Source: Actimicrobium sp034313845
GTDB taxonomy: Bacteria; Pseudomonadota; Gammaproteobacteria; Burkholderiales; Burkholderiaceae_D
DNA: 64,000 nt
Reading direction: 5' to 3' (one strand)
NCBI RefSeq assembly: GCF_034313845.1
Contig: NZ_JAVIWN010000003.1
Below the pieces are notes generated by a model, which worked only from the letters and a program-made list of their open reading frames with translations, ran no database searches and had not been told where the DNA came from. Positions 52,864 to 62,748 of this stretch are shown here, one piece after another. How positions within the stretch are numbered: the first letter of the stretch is position 1; each line of letters starts with the position of its first letter. The translations under genes were made by a program, and so were the position numbers.

Positions 52864-54102
52864 CTACAACACATGCCGTTCGCGTAATTGCGCCAGGTAG
52901 GTTTCCGAATAACCGAGCAAGTTCTCCAGCACTTCGTCCGTGTGTTGTCCCAGCAGGGGTGGCGCAGAGCGATAGGCCGGGGGCGTCTGTGACATCCGCA
53001 TCGGACTGCCGATCAGTCTGGCGCTGGCTCCGGCAGGATGCGGCAAATCGACTTGCAATCCGCGCGCAACGACTTGCGGGTTCTCGAAGACCTCTTGCAG
53101 ATTATTGATCGGGCCGCACGGTACGCCGGCGAGGTCAAGCAAGGTCAGCCATTCTTCCCTGGTGCGCCTGATCACCATCTCTGCCAGCAATGGCACCAGG
53201 ATTTCCCTGTTCCGGACGCGCAGCGGATTGGTGGCGAAGCGCGGATCGTCAGCGAGCCCGGGGCAGTCGCCGGCGGTGACAAATTTTCGGTATTGGCGGT
53301 CATTGCCCGCCGCGACGATCAGGTGGCCATCGGAAGTGGCGAAGGTCTGGTAGGGCACGATGTTTGGATGGGCATTGCCCCAGCGCTGCGGGATGTTGCC
53401 GCTGGCCAGATAATTCGTGCCCATGTTGGCCATCATGGCGACCTGCACATCAAGCAAGGCGAGGTCGATGGCCTGACCTTCCCCGGTGCGGTCGCGGTGA
53501 CTCAAGGCCGCCAGTACCGCGACGCTGGCATACATGCCGGTCATCAGGTCGGTAATGGCGATTCCCGCTTTTTGTGGCCCACCGCCTGGCAACGCGTCGC
53601 GTTCGCCCGTGACCGACATGAACCCGCCCATGCCCTGAATGATGAAGTCGTAACCCGGGCGGTGCGCGTACGGCCCGGTCTGGCCGAAGCCGGTGATCGA
53701 GCAATAGATCAGATCCGGCTTGACCTGTTTCAGGGACGCGTAGTCCAGGCCATATTTTTCCAGTTGGCCGACCTTGTAATTTTCCAGCACGACGTCCGAT
53801 TGTGCTGCCAGTTCCCGGATGATTTGCTGTCCTTCTGCCGTGGTGATATCGACCGTCACCGAACGTTTGCCTCGATTGGCCGCCAGATAGTACGCCGCTT
53901 CGGTCGTGTCCTCGCCGTCGGCATCGCGCAAGTAAGGCGGTCCCCAGGCACGGGTGTCGTCGCCACTGTCAGGCCGTTCAATCTTGATGACATCGGCACC
54001 CAGATCGGCAAAAGTTTGCCCGCACCACGGACCGGCCAGAACGCGCGTCAGGTCCAGAATGCGCAAATGGGAGAGGGCTGAAGGCATGGAATTGTTTGAC
54101 AT
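52864..54102 (-). CDS. CaiB/BaiF family CoA transferase
   Basis: 412 residues. Class III CoA transferase motifs are LRILDLTRVLAGPWCGQTFADLGADVIKIE, split as LDLTRVLAGPW and DLGADVIKIE. The catalytic Asp is in AGIAITDLMTGMYA. GYDFIIQGMGGFMSVTG is also conserved. It moves CoA between carboxylic acids; the substrate cannot be told from sequence. It stands alone and is divergent from ugpQ. Confidence 0.92.
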   Translation of the reverse strand: MSNNSMPSALSHLRILDLTRVLAGPWCGQTFADLGADVIKIERPDSGDDTRAWGPPYLRDADGEDTTEAAYYLAANRGKRSVTVDITTAEGQQIIRELAAQSDVVLENYKVGQLEKYGLDYASLKQVKPDLIYCSITGFGQTGPYAHRPGYDFIIQGMGGFMSVTGERDALPGGGPQKAGIAITDLMTGMYASVAVLAALSHRDRTGEGQAIDLALLDVQVAMMANMGTNYLASGNIPQRWGNAHPNIVPYQTFATSDGHLIVAAGNDRQYRKFVTAGDCPGLADDPRFATNPLRVRNREILVPLLAEMVIRRTREEWLTLLDLAGVPCGPINNLQEVFENPQVVARGLQVDLPHPAGASARLIGSPMRMSQTPPAYRSAPPLLGQHTDEVLENLLGYSETYLAQLRERHVL

Positions 54103-54178
54103 GGGCGAACTCGCTTCCGGAAAGTCAGGTTAGGGTCAACAGACCAATTACACTTGAGACGATTACCGGAGAATACAG

Positions 54179-54922
54179 ATGAAAATCACTTGGCCGTTTC
54201 CTCGCGTTGTCGCGCACCGCGGTGGCGGGTCGCTCAGTCCTGAAAATACCTTGGCGGCAATGCAGTGCGGGTTGGCGCACGGGTTTCATGCGGTCGAATT
54301 TGATGTGATGTTATCGCAGGATGGCGTGCCGATTCTGATGCATGACGAGCAGTTTGGTCGCACTATCGCAGGTGCCGGTGCAGTGCCAACGACAAATGTA
54401 GCATTGCTGACCACGATGGATGCGGGCAGCTGGTTCGGCCCGGCGTTTATCGGAGAACGGGTTCCGACCTACCGGCGAGTGATTCAATTTTGCCGGCGGC
54501 ATCGTATCTGGATGAATGTCGAAATCAAACCGGCCCATGGTGTCGAGCAAGCAACCGGAACGGCCGTCGCGGCAATGACGCTGGCCATGCTTGAGGCCGA
54601 TCAGGCGATCCCCCTGTTATCCTCTTTTTCGTTCGAGGCATTGATGGCGGCCAAACTTGTGGCCCCTGAAATTCCTCGTGGATGGTTGGTCGAACATATT
54701 CCTGCAGACTGGAAAGCGAAGCTGCTGGAGCTCAACGCGGTGGCACTCCATGTCGACCAAACTCATCTCACGGCAACCACTGCTGCGGCCGTCACGAAGG
54801 CCGGTTTTGGTCTGTTTTGCTACACCGTGAATACGGCCGAGCGTGCACGCGAACTGCTGGACTGGGGTGTTGACGGCTTTTGTACCGATCGGATCGACCT
54901 GATTGGTCCGGACTTTGCCTGA
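54179..54922 (+). CDS. ugpQ: Cytoplasmic glycerophosphodiester phosphodiesterase
   Basis: 247 residues with no signal peptide. GDPD motifs are AHRGGGSLSPENTLAA (catalytic His), VEFDVMLSQDGVPILMHD (metal Glu/Asp and second His) and VEIKP. It hydrolyses glycerophosphodiesters to glycerol-3-phosphate and an alcohol. No ugp transporter genes are adjacent. Confidence 0.94.
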   Translation: MKITWPFPRVVAHRGGGSLSPENTLAAMQCGLAHGFHAVEFDVMLSQDGVPILMHDEQFGRTIAGAGAVPTTNVALLTTMDAGSWFGPAFIGERVPTYRRVIQFCRRHRIWMNVEIKPAHGVEQATGTAVAAMTLAMLEADQAIPLLSSFSFEALMAAKLVAPEIPRGWLVEHIPADWKAKLLELNAVALHVDQTHLTATTAAAVTKAGFGLFCYTVNTAERARELLDWGVDGFCTDRIDLIGPDFA

Positions 54923-54961
54923 CAGGGTTCTGCAGGAAGGATTGCGCCCGAACGGATCACG

Positions 54962-54967
54962 TATAAT
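54962..54967 (+). promoter_or_regulatory. Possible -10 box for alaS
   Basis: A perfect TATAAT lies 41 bp before the alaS ATG, just after the ugpQ stop. No good -35 hexamer is present at 16-18 bp, so it may be an extended or activator-dependent promoter. Confidence 0.5.
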
Positions 54968-55007
54968 CGGGCGCTCGCTGAACCGCATTCTTCCTTACGA
55001 CGACACC

Positions 55008-57617
55008 ATGAAATCTACCGAAATCCGCGCCAAGTTCCTGACATTTTTTGAATCCAAGGGGCACACGATCGTGCGCTCCAGTCCGCTGATTCCTGGTAAT
55101 GATCCCACCATGTTGCTGACGAACAGCGGCATGGTGCAGTTCAAGGACGTATTCCTCGGTACGGATCAGCGATCGTATTCCCGTGCAACCTCCGTGCAGC
55201 GCTGCGTGCGCGCCGGCGGCAAGCACAATGACCTGGAAAATGTCGGTTACACAGCCCGTCACCATACGTTCTTCGAGATGCTTGGTAACTTCAGCTTCGG
55301 TGACTACTTCAAGCGTGATGCGATCCACTATGCGTGGGAACTGCTGACCGGCGTGTACATGCTGCCCAAGGAAAAGCTCTGGGTGACGGTCTATCACGAA
55401 GACGACGAAGCCTACGACATCTGGGCCAATGACATCGGCATTCCGACCGAACGCATCATCCGTATCGGCGACAACAAGGGCGCGCGCTACGCGTCGGACA
55501 ATTTCTGGCAAATGGCCGACACCGGTCCCTGCGGTCCGTGCAGTGAAATTTTCTATGACCATGGTCCCGACATCTGGGGTGGTCCGCCGGGCAGTGCAGA
55601 AGAAGACGGCGACCGCTTCATTGAAATCTGGAATCTGGTGTTCATGCAGTTCAACCGTGACGAGCAAGGCAACATGCCGCGCCTGCCAAAACCATGCGTC
55701 GATACCGGCATGGGCATGGAGCGTCTGGCGGCCGTGCTGCAACATGTGCACAGCAATTATGAGATCGATCTGTTCCAGAATCTGATCAAGGCGGCGGCGC
55801 GTGAAACCGGTACCGCTGACCTGGGTGATAACTCGCTCAAGGTCATCGCCGACCATATTCGCGCCTGCGCCTTCCTGATTGTCGACGGCATCATTCCTGG
55901 CAGCGAAGGACATGGCTATGTGCTGCGCCGGATTATTCGTCGCGCCTTGCGCCATGGTCACAAGTTGGGCCAGACCAAACCATTTTTCTACCTGCTGGTC
56001 AAGGATCTGGTCATCGAGATGGGTGAGGCTTATCCCGAGCTGACCGAAGCAGCGACGCGTGTCGAGCAAGTGCTGCGGCAAGAAGAAGAACGCTTCGGCG
56101 AAACGCTTGAGCACGGCATGAAAATCCTGGAAGCGGCCCTCGCTGCGACGCCCACTCAGCTCGATGGTCAGACTGCCTTCACGCTCTACGACACCTTTGG
56201 TTTCCCGCTCGATCTGACCGCGGATATCTGCCGCGAACGCAAGGTCGCACTGGATGAAGCGGGTTTCAACGTTGCAATGGAGCAGCAACGCACGACGGCA
56301 CGTGCTGCCGGCAAATTCAAGATGGCTGTTGCAGTGGAATACAGCGGGGACAAGACCCGCTTTGTTGGCTACGACGCGCTGGAGCAACATGCAAGCGTGG
56401 TCGCCCTGTACGTCAATGGCGCGGCAGTGACGCACATGACGGCGGGTCAGGACGGCATCGTGGTTCTCGATGTCACGCCGTTTTATGCGGAATCGGGCGG
56501 GCAGGTTGGTGACACCGGGCTGCTCACGAATGCGGCAGTTCAATTCCACGTGGCTGACACGCTAAAAATTCAGTCCGAGGTGTTCGGACACCACGGCATG
56601 CTGGCCGGCGGTTCGCTGAGCGTGGGTGACCAGGTTGCCGCCAGTGTTAATCCGGTGGCCCGTGGCCGCACGATACGTAATCACTCGGCAACCCATCTGA
56701 TGCACAAGGCGCTTCGTGAAGTGCTGGGCGCTCACGTAGCGCAAAAAGGGTCACTGGTTGATGCCGACAAAACCCGCTTTGATTTCAGTCACAACGGTGC
56801 ACTGACAGCCGAAGAAATTCGCCAGGTTGAACTGATCGTCAATCATGAAATTCTTGCCAACGTCGCTACCGAAGCGCGCGTGATGGCCTATGACGATGCG
56901 GTCAAATTTGGCGCGATGGCGCTGTTCGGCGAAAAGTACGGCGACGAAGTCCGCGTCCTTGGTATCGGCTCCTCAAAAGAGCTGTGCGGTGGTGTCCATG
57001 TCTCTCGTACGGGTGATATCGGGTTGTTCAAGATCATCGCGGAAAGCGGTGTGGCCGCTGGTATTCGTCGGGTTGAAGCAGTGACCGGAGAAGGGGCGCT
57101 GGCGCTGGTGCAAGGACTCAGTCGGCAAATGCATGACGCCTCGGCCATTCTCAAGGTACAACCGGAAGAACTCACTCAGCGCATCGTGCAAGTTCAGGAC
57201 CAGGTGCGTTCGCTGGAAAAAGATTTGTCTGCACTGAAGTCCCGGCTGGCAGCAAATCAGGGTGAAGAGTTGTTGGGCCAAGCGGTCGATGTCAAGGGAA
57301 TCAAGGTGCTGGCAGCCGTCCTGGCGGGTGCCGATGTGGCAGCACTGCGCGTCACGATGGATAAAATCAAGGACAAGCTGAAGACCGCTGCGATCGTTCT
57401 GGCTTCGGTCAACGATGGCAAGGTCAGCCTGATCGCCGGCGTGACGGCCGATGCCACGTCGCGAATCAAGGCAGGTGATCTGGTTAATTTCGTCGCATTG
57501 CAAGTCGGCGGCAAAGGCGGCGGACGGCCGGATATGGCACAAGCCGGCGGGACGGATCCAAGTGGACTTCTTGCTGCATTACAAGCGGTGCCCGGCTGGG
57601 TCGACGGCAAGGTGTGA
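55008..57617 (+). CDS. alaS: Alanyl-tRNA synthetase
   Basis: 869 residues, class II synthetase. Motifs include FFESKGHTIVRSSPLIP, HHTFFEMLGNFSFGDYF and GMGMERL. The editing domain has NHSATHLMHKAL and CGGVHV. A C-terminal coiled coil plus DHHA1-like C-Ala domain ends GKGGGRPDMAQAGG. It charges tRNA-Ala and proofreads Ser/Gly. ATG 55008 (MKSTEIR) is chosen; an in-frame upstream start at 54903 overlaps ugpQ. Confidence 0.97.
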   Translation: MKSTEIRAKFLTFFESKGHTIVRSSPLIPGNDPTMLLTNSGMVQFKDVFLGTDQRSYSRATSVQRCVRAGGKHNDLENVGYTARHHTFFEMLGNFSFGDYFKRDAIHYAWELLTGVYMLPKEKLWVTVYHEDDEAYDIWANDIGIPTERIIRIGDNKGARYASDNFWQMADTGPCGPCSEIFYDHGPDIWGGPPGSAEEDGDRFIEIWNLVFMQFNRDEQGNMPRLPKPCVDTGMGMERLAAVLQHVHSNYEIDLFQNLIKAAARETGTADLGDNSLKVIADHIRACAFLIVDGIIPGSEGHGYVLRRIIRRALRHGHKLGQTKPFFYLLVKDLVIEMGEAYPELTEAATRVEQVLRQEEERFGETLEHGMKILEAALAATPTQLDGQTAFTLYDTFGFPLDLTADICRERKVALDEAGFNVAMEQQRTTARAAGKFKMAVAVEYSGDKTRFVGYDALEQHASVVALYVNGAAVTHMTAGQDGIVVLDVTPFYAESGGQVGDTGLLTNAAVQFHVADTLKIQSEVFGHHGMLAGGSLSVGDQVAASVNPVARGRTIRNHSATHLMHKALREVLGAHVAQKGSLVDADKTRFDFSHNGALTAEEIRQVELIVNHEILANVATEARVMAYDDAVKFGAMALFGEKYGDEVRVLGIGSSKELCGGVHVSRTGDIGLFKIIAESGVAAGIRRVEAVTGEGALALVQGLSRQMHDASAILKVQPEELTQRIVQVQDQVRSLEKDLSALKSRLAANQGEELLGQAVDVKGIKVLAAVLAGADVAALRVTMDKIKDKLKTAAIVLASVNDGKVSLIAGVTADATSRIKAGDLVNFVALQVGGKGGGRPDMAQAGGTDPSGLLAALQAVPGWVDGKV

Positions 57618-57763
57618 TGCGCGGACATGCCCGGGCCGATACTGATCGATACCGGCTGGGGATGATCTGCAAGTACGTGATACGTCGATGTGGTGGCGGT
57701 ACCTTGGTGTTCCGTCAACGCTTGGTAGTTTTCCGGTAGAATTTGCCACGTAAAAATAACCTT

Positions 57764-58003
57764 ATGAGCAAGGCCATGGATTTTCATAAAGAACTTGATG
57801 CACGCGGCCTCAATTGTCCACTGCCTATTCTCAAGACAAAGAAAGCGCTCGCCGACATGACGAGCGGTCAAGTATTGCGGGTGACAGCAACCGACCCTGG
57901 TTCAATTCGTGATTTTCAGGCGTTCGCCAAGCAAACCGGTAACGAATTGCTGGCGCTGACAGACGAGAACAAGGAATTTGTATTTTTCATGAAGCGCAAG
58001 TAA
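57764..58003 (+). CDS. tusA: TusA-family sulfurtransferase
   Basis: 79 residues from ATG 57764; ATG 57776 is also possible. The TusA signature is LDARGLNCPLPILKTKKAL with the active Cys in CPLP. It relays sulfane sulfur for tRNA thiolation or molybdenum-cofactor synthesis. Short and monocistronic: a terminator follows and alaS ends 146 bp upstream. Confidence 0.92.
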   Translation: MSKAMDFHKELDARGLNCPLPILKTKKALADMTSGQVLRVTATDPGSIRDFQAFAKQTGNELLALTDENKEFVFFMKRK

Positions 58004-58066
58004 GGGCATTGTTTTACAAAATGGGTGTCTATCCCGCGTGCTTCGGCAGCACAAAAGCAAAAGCCT

Positions 58067-58098
58067 GATTCCCGATTCTAAAAAGACGGGAATCTTTT
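58067..58098 (+). terminator. Rho-independent terminator after tusA
   Basis: Stem GATTCCCG / CGGGAATC with a 12-nt loop, followed by TTTT. It lies 64 bp after the tusA stop and upstream of the etf promoter. Confidence 0.8.
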
Positions 58099-58129
58099 AA
58101 ATCTGACAATAGTACGATCGTGCTTAATT

Positions 58130-58159
58130 TTGCTGTCATATTGATTTTTCTCTTATAAT
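58130..58159 (+). promoter_or_regulatory. Sigma70-type promoter of etfBA
   Basis: TTGCTG, an 18-bp spacer and TATAAT (58154-58159), 49 bp before the etfB ATG and after the tusA terminator. Confidence 0.75.
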
Positions 58160-58208
58160 TCGAGTCAGTTTACGTTTACGTCAATTCGACTTTCTTAAAG
58201 GCAGACCT

Positions 58209-58961
58209 ATGAAAATCCTGGTTCCAGTCAAGCGTGTGGTGGACTACAACGTCAAGGTGCGGGTCAAGTCCGACGGCACCGGCGTGGATATCGCCAATGT
58301 AAAAATGTCCATGAATCCGTTCGATGAAATTGCTGTCGAAGAAGCCATGCGGCTCAAAGAGGCGGGTAAGGCAACAGAAGTTGTCGTCGTATCGTGCGGT
58401 GTGGTGCAATGTCAGGAAACGCTGCGTACGGCGATGGCCATCGGTGCCGATCGCGCCGTGCTGGTCGAGACGGATGTCGAACTGCAGCCCTTGGCAGTGG
58501 CCAAACTGATCAAGGCGCTGGCGGACAAGGAACAGCCGCAACTGATCATCCTGGGCAAGCAAGCCATTGATGATGACTGCAACCAAACTGGTCAGATGCT
58601 TGCCGCGTTGCTGGGTTGGCCACAAGCGACGTTCGCGTCGAAAGTCGTGGTGGATGGCGACAAGGTTGCCGTGACGCGTGAAGTTGATGGCGGACTGGAA
58701 ACGCTGTCGTTGACATTGCCGGCGATCATCACCACCGACCTGCGCCTGAACGAGCCACGTTATGTGACTTTGCCGAACATCATGAAGGCAAAGAAAAAGA
58801 CGCTGGAAATTATCAAGCCGGACGACCTCGGTGTTGATGTCGCGCCACGTCTGAAAACGCTGAAAGTATCCGAGCCGCCGAAACGCTCTGCGGGCATCAA
58901 GGTGCCCGATGTGGCAACGCTGGTCGCGAAGCTGAAGAACGAAGCCAAAGTCATCCAATAA
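58209..58961 (+). CDS. etfB: Electron transfer flavoprotein subunit beta
   Basis: 250 residues of FixA/EtfB. Motifs include MKILVPVKRVVDYNVKVRV, VKMSMNPFDEIAVEEA and the AMP-binding/signature region LIILGKQAIDDDCNQTGQML. With EtfA it carries electrons from acyl-CoA dehydrogenases to the respiratory chain. Its operon partner follows after 50 bp. Confidence 0.96.
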   Translation: MKILVPVKRVVDYNVKVRVKSDGTGVDIANVKMSMNPFDEIAVEEAMRLKEAGKATEVVVVSCGVVQCQETLRTAMAIGADRAVLVETDVELQPLAVAKLIKALADKEQPQLIILGKQAIDDDCNQTGQMLAALLGWPQATFASKVVVDGDKVAVTREVDGGLETLSLTLPAIITTDLRLNEPRYVTLPNIMKAKKKTLEIIKPDDLGVDVAPRLKTLKVSEPPKRSAGIKVPDVATLVAKLKNEAKVIQ

Positions 58962-59011
58962 TCCAACGCCGCCGGCGCATTGCGCCGCTGCTATCCAACC
59001 GGGAATCCATC

Positions 59012-59941
59012 ATGGCCGCACTTGTCATTGCTGAACACGACAACGCTTCATTGAAAGTAAGCACTCTTAACACCATCGCAGCTGCTCTGTTATGCGGCGG
59101 TGATGTCCACGTCCTGGTTGCAGGTCACCACTGTGGCGTTGCCGCCGAGGCCGCTGCAAAAATCGCTGGTGTTGCCAAAGTCCTCGTCGCTGACGGTGCG
59201 CCTTTTGGCGACGGGTTGGCTGAGAATATCGCCGAGCAAGTGCTCGCACTGGCATCGGCCTATAGCCATATCCTTGCGCCAGCAACTGCCTACGGCAAGA
59301 ACATTGCGCCACGCGTGGCAGCACGGCTTGATGTCGGTCAGATCTCTGAGATTATCAAAGTCGATGCGCCAGATACGTTCGAGCGACCAATTTATGCCGG
59401 GAATGCGATTGCCACCGTGCAGTCACTCGATGCGATCAAGGTGATCACGGTGCGTACCACCGGTTTTGATGCAGCGCCGGCCGGCGGCTCGGCAGTCATC
59501 GAAAACCTTGTTGCCGTCGCTGATTCCGGCAAGTCGGCTTTCGTGTCGCGCGAGCTGGCCAAGTCGGATCGGCCCGAGTTGACTGCTGCCAAGGTCATCG
59601 TCTCTGGCGGCCGCGGGTTGGGTTCCGGCGATAACTTCAAAATTCTCGAGCCACTGGCTGACCGTCTCGGCGCTGCCATGGGAGCGTCCCGTGCGGCAGT
59701 GGATGCCGGTTATGTACCGAACGACTGGCAAGTTGGTCAGACCGGCAAAATTGTCGCTCCGCAGTTGTATATCGCCGTGGGAATTTCAGGCGCGATTCAG
59801 CATCTGGCCGGCATGAAGGATTCGAAGACGATCGTCGCCATCAACAAGGATCCGGAAGCACCGATTTTTTCGGTTGCCGACTATGGTCTGGTGGGGGATT
59901 TATTCGACGTCGTGCCGCAGCTGGTGACCGAGCTGGGTTAA
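59012..59941 (+). CDS. etfA: Electron transfer flavoprotein subunit alpha
   Basis: 309 residues. The C-terminal FAD-binding signature is YIAVGISGAIQHLAGMKDSK, followed by IVAINKDPEAPIFSVADYGLVGD, split around the conserved Asn and Asp. RGLGSGDNF is also present. It forms the heterodimer with EtfB. An acyl-CoA dehydrogenase gene follows 97 bp downstream. Confidence 0.96.
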   Translation: MAALVIAEHDNASLKVSTLNTIAAALLCGGDVHVLVAGHHCGVAAEAAAKIAGVAKVLVADGAPFGDGLAENIAEQVLALASAYSHILAPATAYGKNIAPRVAARLDVGQISEIIKVDAPDTFERPIYAGNAIATVQSLDAIKVITVRTTGFDAAPAGGSAVIENLVAVADSGKSAFVSRELAKSDRPELTAAKVIVSGGRGLGSGDNFKILEPLADRLGAAMGASRAAVDAGYVPNDWQVGQTGKIVAPQLYIAVGISGAIQHLAGMKDSKTIVAINKDPEAPIFSVADYGLVGDLFDVVPQLVTELG

Positions 59942-60038
59942 TTTTTTTAATTATAAAAGGCGGGAACGTGACAGGTGCCGTGCGGCCGATGAGTGCACTG
60001 CCTGTAGCGTATCCTGCCCCTATTCAAGGGAGTACCAC

Positions 60039-61829
60039 ATGAGTTACGTCGCCCCATTGAAAGACATGCTGTTCGTCATGAATGAGCTGGCCGGTTTGTC
60101 TGAGGTGAATGCGTTGCCAGGTTGCGAAGAGGCGACTCCGGAAACGGTTGAAGCCATTCTCGAAGAAAATGCCAGATTCTGCGGCGAAGTGGTTGCTCCA
60201 TTGAACTGGGAGGGCGACAAGTCTCCGAGCTTCTGGCACGACGGTCAGGTCACGACCACGAAGGGCTTCAAGGAGGCGTTCAAGTCATTCGGTGAGGCAG
60301 GTTGGCAGGGCGTGCAGCATCCGGCTGAATTTGGTGGCCAGGGGTTGCCCAAGCTGGTAGCAACACCGTGCATAGAAATGGTGAATGCGGCCAATGTGTC
60401 GTTCGCGCTGTGTCCGATGCTCACGGATGGCGCGATTGAAGCATTGATGACGGCCGGCTCGGACGAGCAGAAAGCAACCTACCTGAGTAATCTGATTTCC
60501 GGTAAATGGACAGGAACGATGAATCTGACCGAGCCGCAAGCCGGTTCGGATCTGGCGATGGTGCGTTCACGCGCAGTGCCACAGGACGATGGATCTTTCA
60601 AGTTGTTCGGTACCAAGATCTATATCACCTACGGCGAGCACGACATGGCCGAGAATATTATCCATCTGGTGCTGGCGCGCACTCCCACTGCGCCCGAGGG
60701 AATCAAAGGTATTTCACTGTTCGTGGTGCCGAAGTTCCTGGTCAACGCAGACGGTTCACTCGGCGCGCGCAACGATGTGTACTGCGTATCGATCGAGCAC
60801 AAGCTTGGTATCAAGGCCAGTCCGACAGCGGTGCTGCAATTCGGTGATCACGGTGGTGCCGTCGGTACGCTGGTTGGTGAGGAAAATCGCGGCCTTGAAT
60901 ACATGTTCGTGATGATGAATGCCGCGCGTTTCGCCGTCGGCATGCAGGGAATCGGCGTAGCCGATCGTGCCTATCAGAAAGCTGTGCATTACGCCAAGGA
61001 CCGCGTGCAGTCGCGCGATCTGTCTGGTTCGGCAGGCCCGGTGGCGATTATTCATCAGCCTGATGTACGGCGCATGCTGATGACGATGCGTGCACAGATC
61101 GAAGCGTCGCGCGCACTGTCGTATGTGACGGCCGCAGCGCATGACGCCGCGCATCACCATACGGATGAGGCGACACGCAAAGCCAACAACCTGTTCTATG
61201 AGTTCATGGTGCCGATCGTCAAGGGCTGGTCGACCGAATTGTCGATTGATGTCGCGTCGACCGGCGTGCAAATCCATGGTGGCATGGGCTTCATCGAGGA
61301 AACCGGCGCAGCGCAATATTATCGCGATGCCCGCATCCTGACGATTTACGAAGGCACCACCGCCATTCAGGCCAATGACCTGATCGGGCGCAAGACGGTG
61401 CGCGATGGCGGTGCCAACGCCAAAGCCATCATTGCGCAGGTGCGCCACAGCGCAGAGGCCCTTGCCAGTTCAGACTCGGCCGATCTGGCGGCAATCCGGG
61501 TCCGGCTAAACGATGCGGCCCAGGCACTGGAAGACGTGGTCAGTTACATCGCGGCGAACGCGAAGTCGGACATCAAAGGTGTTTTTTCCGGCAGTGTGTT
61601 GTATCTGAAACTGGCCGGTATCGTTTTTGGCGGTTGGCAAATGGCCCGTGCCGCTTTGATTGCGGAGAAAAAGTTGCAGGCTGGTGAAGGTGATGCGAAT
61701 TTTTACCATGCCAAGATTGGTACCGCGCGTTTCTTTGCTGATCATTTTCTGGCCCAGGCGAGCGGCTATCGCGCAGCGATCGTCGAGGGAAGCGCCGGAG
61801 TCATGGCGCTGCCCGTAGATCAGTTCTGA
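60039..61829 (+). CDS. Acyl-CoA dehydrogenase, large form with C-terminal extension
   Basis: 596 residues. Motifs are MNLTEPQAGSDLAMVRS (FAD/substrate), GTKIYITYGEHDMAENI, the central MQGIGVADRAYQKAV and ILTIYEGTTAIQANDLIGRK with the catalytic Glu. The C-terminal domain of about 120 residues is typical of the DmdC/AcdB-like large group. It oxidises an acyl-CoA, passing electrons to the EtfAB encoded just upstream. The exact chain or substrate is unknown. Confidence 0.93.
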   Translation: MSYVAPLKDMLFVMNELAGLSEVNALPGCEEATPETVEAILEENARFCGEVVAPLNWEGDKSPSFWHDGQVTTTKGFKEAFKSFGEAGWQGVQHPAEFGGQGLPKLVATPCIEMVNAANVSFALCPMLTDGAIEALMTAGSDEQKATYLSNLISGKWTGTMNLTEPQAGSDLAMVRSRAVPQDDGSFKLFGTKIYITYGEHDMAENIIHLVLARTPTAPEGIKGISLFVVPKFLVNADGSLGARNDVYCVSIEHKLGIKASPTAVLQFGDHGGAVGTLVGEENRGLEYMFVMMNAARFAVGMQGIGVADRAYQKAVHYAKDRVQSRDLSGSAGPVAIIHQPDVRRMLMTMRAQIEASRALSYVTAAAHDAAHHHTDEATRKANNLFYEFMVPIVKGWSTELSIDVASTGVQIHGGMGFIEETGAAQYYRDARILTIYEGTTAIQANDLIGRKTVRDGGANAKAIIAQVRHSAEALASSDSADLAAIRVRLNDAAQALEDVVSYIAANAKSDIKGVFSGSVLYLKLAGIVFGGWQMARAALIAEKKLQAGEGDANFYHAKIGTARFFADHFLAQASGYRAAIVEGSAGVMALPVDQF

Positions 61830-61851
61830 CCAGCCCCGCCGGTGGTGGCAT

Positions 61852-62268
61852 TCAGCCGAATGCGCCACCGGTGAAGAGCAGGTCGAAGCCGCGTGCCAAC
61901 GTCGCGATCAGGCCGGTCGCACCGACTGCCAGCGTGATCACCAGCAGCAATGCCAGCCACCAGCGCGAGGCGCTCTGCTTGCCTGAGTCCGGATTGAATT
62001 GCTGGTCCCATTTGTCATCCGGGATTAATCCCAGTACCAGTGCTTCCAGACAGCCGATCAGAACCGATAGCACCAGTGCTGCAGCCTGGAACAATCCGTG
62101 CTGGCCAATGCCTAGCCAAAGCACCAGTAGCGTGACCGGAATGCTCGCCAGGTGTACCCAGCCCCATTTATCGGCTGGGCCGCGCAGATAGAAGCGGTGC
62201 AAACCAATGCCGCCGGTCACGGTGGCCAACAGGGTGGCGAAGGTTTTGTTTTTGTGTCTGGATGGCAT
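61852..62268 (-). CDS. TM2-domain membrane protein
   Basis: 138 residues. The N-terminal KNKTFATLLATVTGGIGLHRFYL is the TM2 pattern (two helices joined by a short turn, with G-x-x-G-x-HRFYL). Two or three further hydrophobic helices follow. The function is unknown. It lies on the strand opposite to its neighbours, between the acyl-CoA dehydrogenase and rpsP. Confidence 0.82.
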   Translation of the reverse strand: MPSRHKNKTFATLLATVTGGIGLHRFYLRGPADKWGWVHLASIPVTLLVLWLGIGQHGLFQAAALVLSVLIGCLEALVLGLIPDDKWDQQFNPDSGKQSASRWWLALLLVITLAVGATGLIATLARGFDLLFTGGAFG

Positions 62269-62416
62269 GAAAAGTACCGCAGTAAGAGAAATGGAATTCG
62301 AAGGTAGTAAGGCAGCCGCGAAGTCTGTATCAGAGCCGAGGCGCAGTGTGCACTAGCTCCGGAGTCCCTGCAATGCTGCTCATTTCCGGGCATTCGATTC
62401 CGGGACAGTTTAGGTG

Positions 62417-62446
62417 TTGCGACCAGTCCCTGCTTCAGGCTATAAT
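62417..62446 (+). promoter_or_regulatory. Sigma70-type promoter of rpsP-rimM-trmD
   Basis: TTGCGA, an 18-bp spacer and a perfect TATAAT (62441-62446), 41 bp before the rpsP ATG. Confidence 0.85.
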
Positions 62447-62487
62447 TCGCGGCTTTTTCCGTGTTTGAAACACTTATTGGAAATATT

Positions 62488-62739
62488 ATGGTCGTTATTC
62501 GTTTAGCTCGTGGAGGCGCAAAGAAGCGTCCTTTCTTTAATATCGTTGCAACTGATTCACGCAATCGTCGCGATGGTCGGTTTATCGAACGCATCGGATT
62601 CTACAATCCGGTTGCATCTGGTGCCGAAGAAGTGGTCCGGATTGCTCAGGATCGTTTGACATACTGGGAAGGCGTTGGCGCCCAACTGTCCCCGACAGTT
62701 GCCCGTCTGGTCGCTCAGGTTGCCAAAAAAGCAGCTTAA
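62488..62739 (+). CDS. rpsP: 30S ribosomal protein S16
   Basis: 83 residues starting MVVIRLARGGAKKRPFFNI, the standard S16 N-terminus, with DGRFIERIGFYNP. ATG 62488 is chosen over an in-frame upstream TTG/GTG-type start. It is the first gene of the conserved rpsP-rimM-trmD operon. Confidence 0.97.
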   Translation: MVVIRLARGGAKKRPFFNIVATDSRNRRDGRFIERIGFYNPVASGAEEVVRIAQDRLTYWEGVGAQLSPTVARLVAQVAKKAA

Positions 62740-62748
62740 GTCTCAGGT

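Noticed and set aside
54957..56549. 530-residue minus-strand frame opposite alaS
   Set aside because: Shadow of the strongly conserved alaS frame; no motif or ribosome-binding site supports it.
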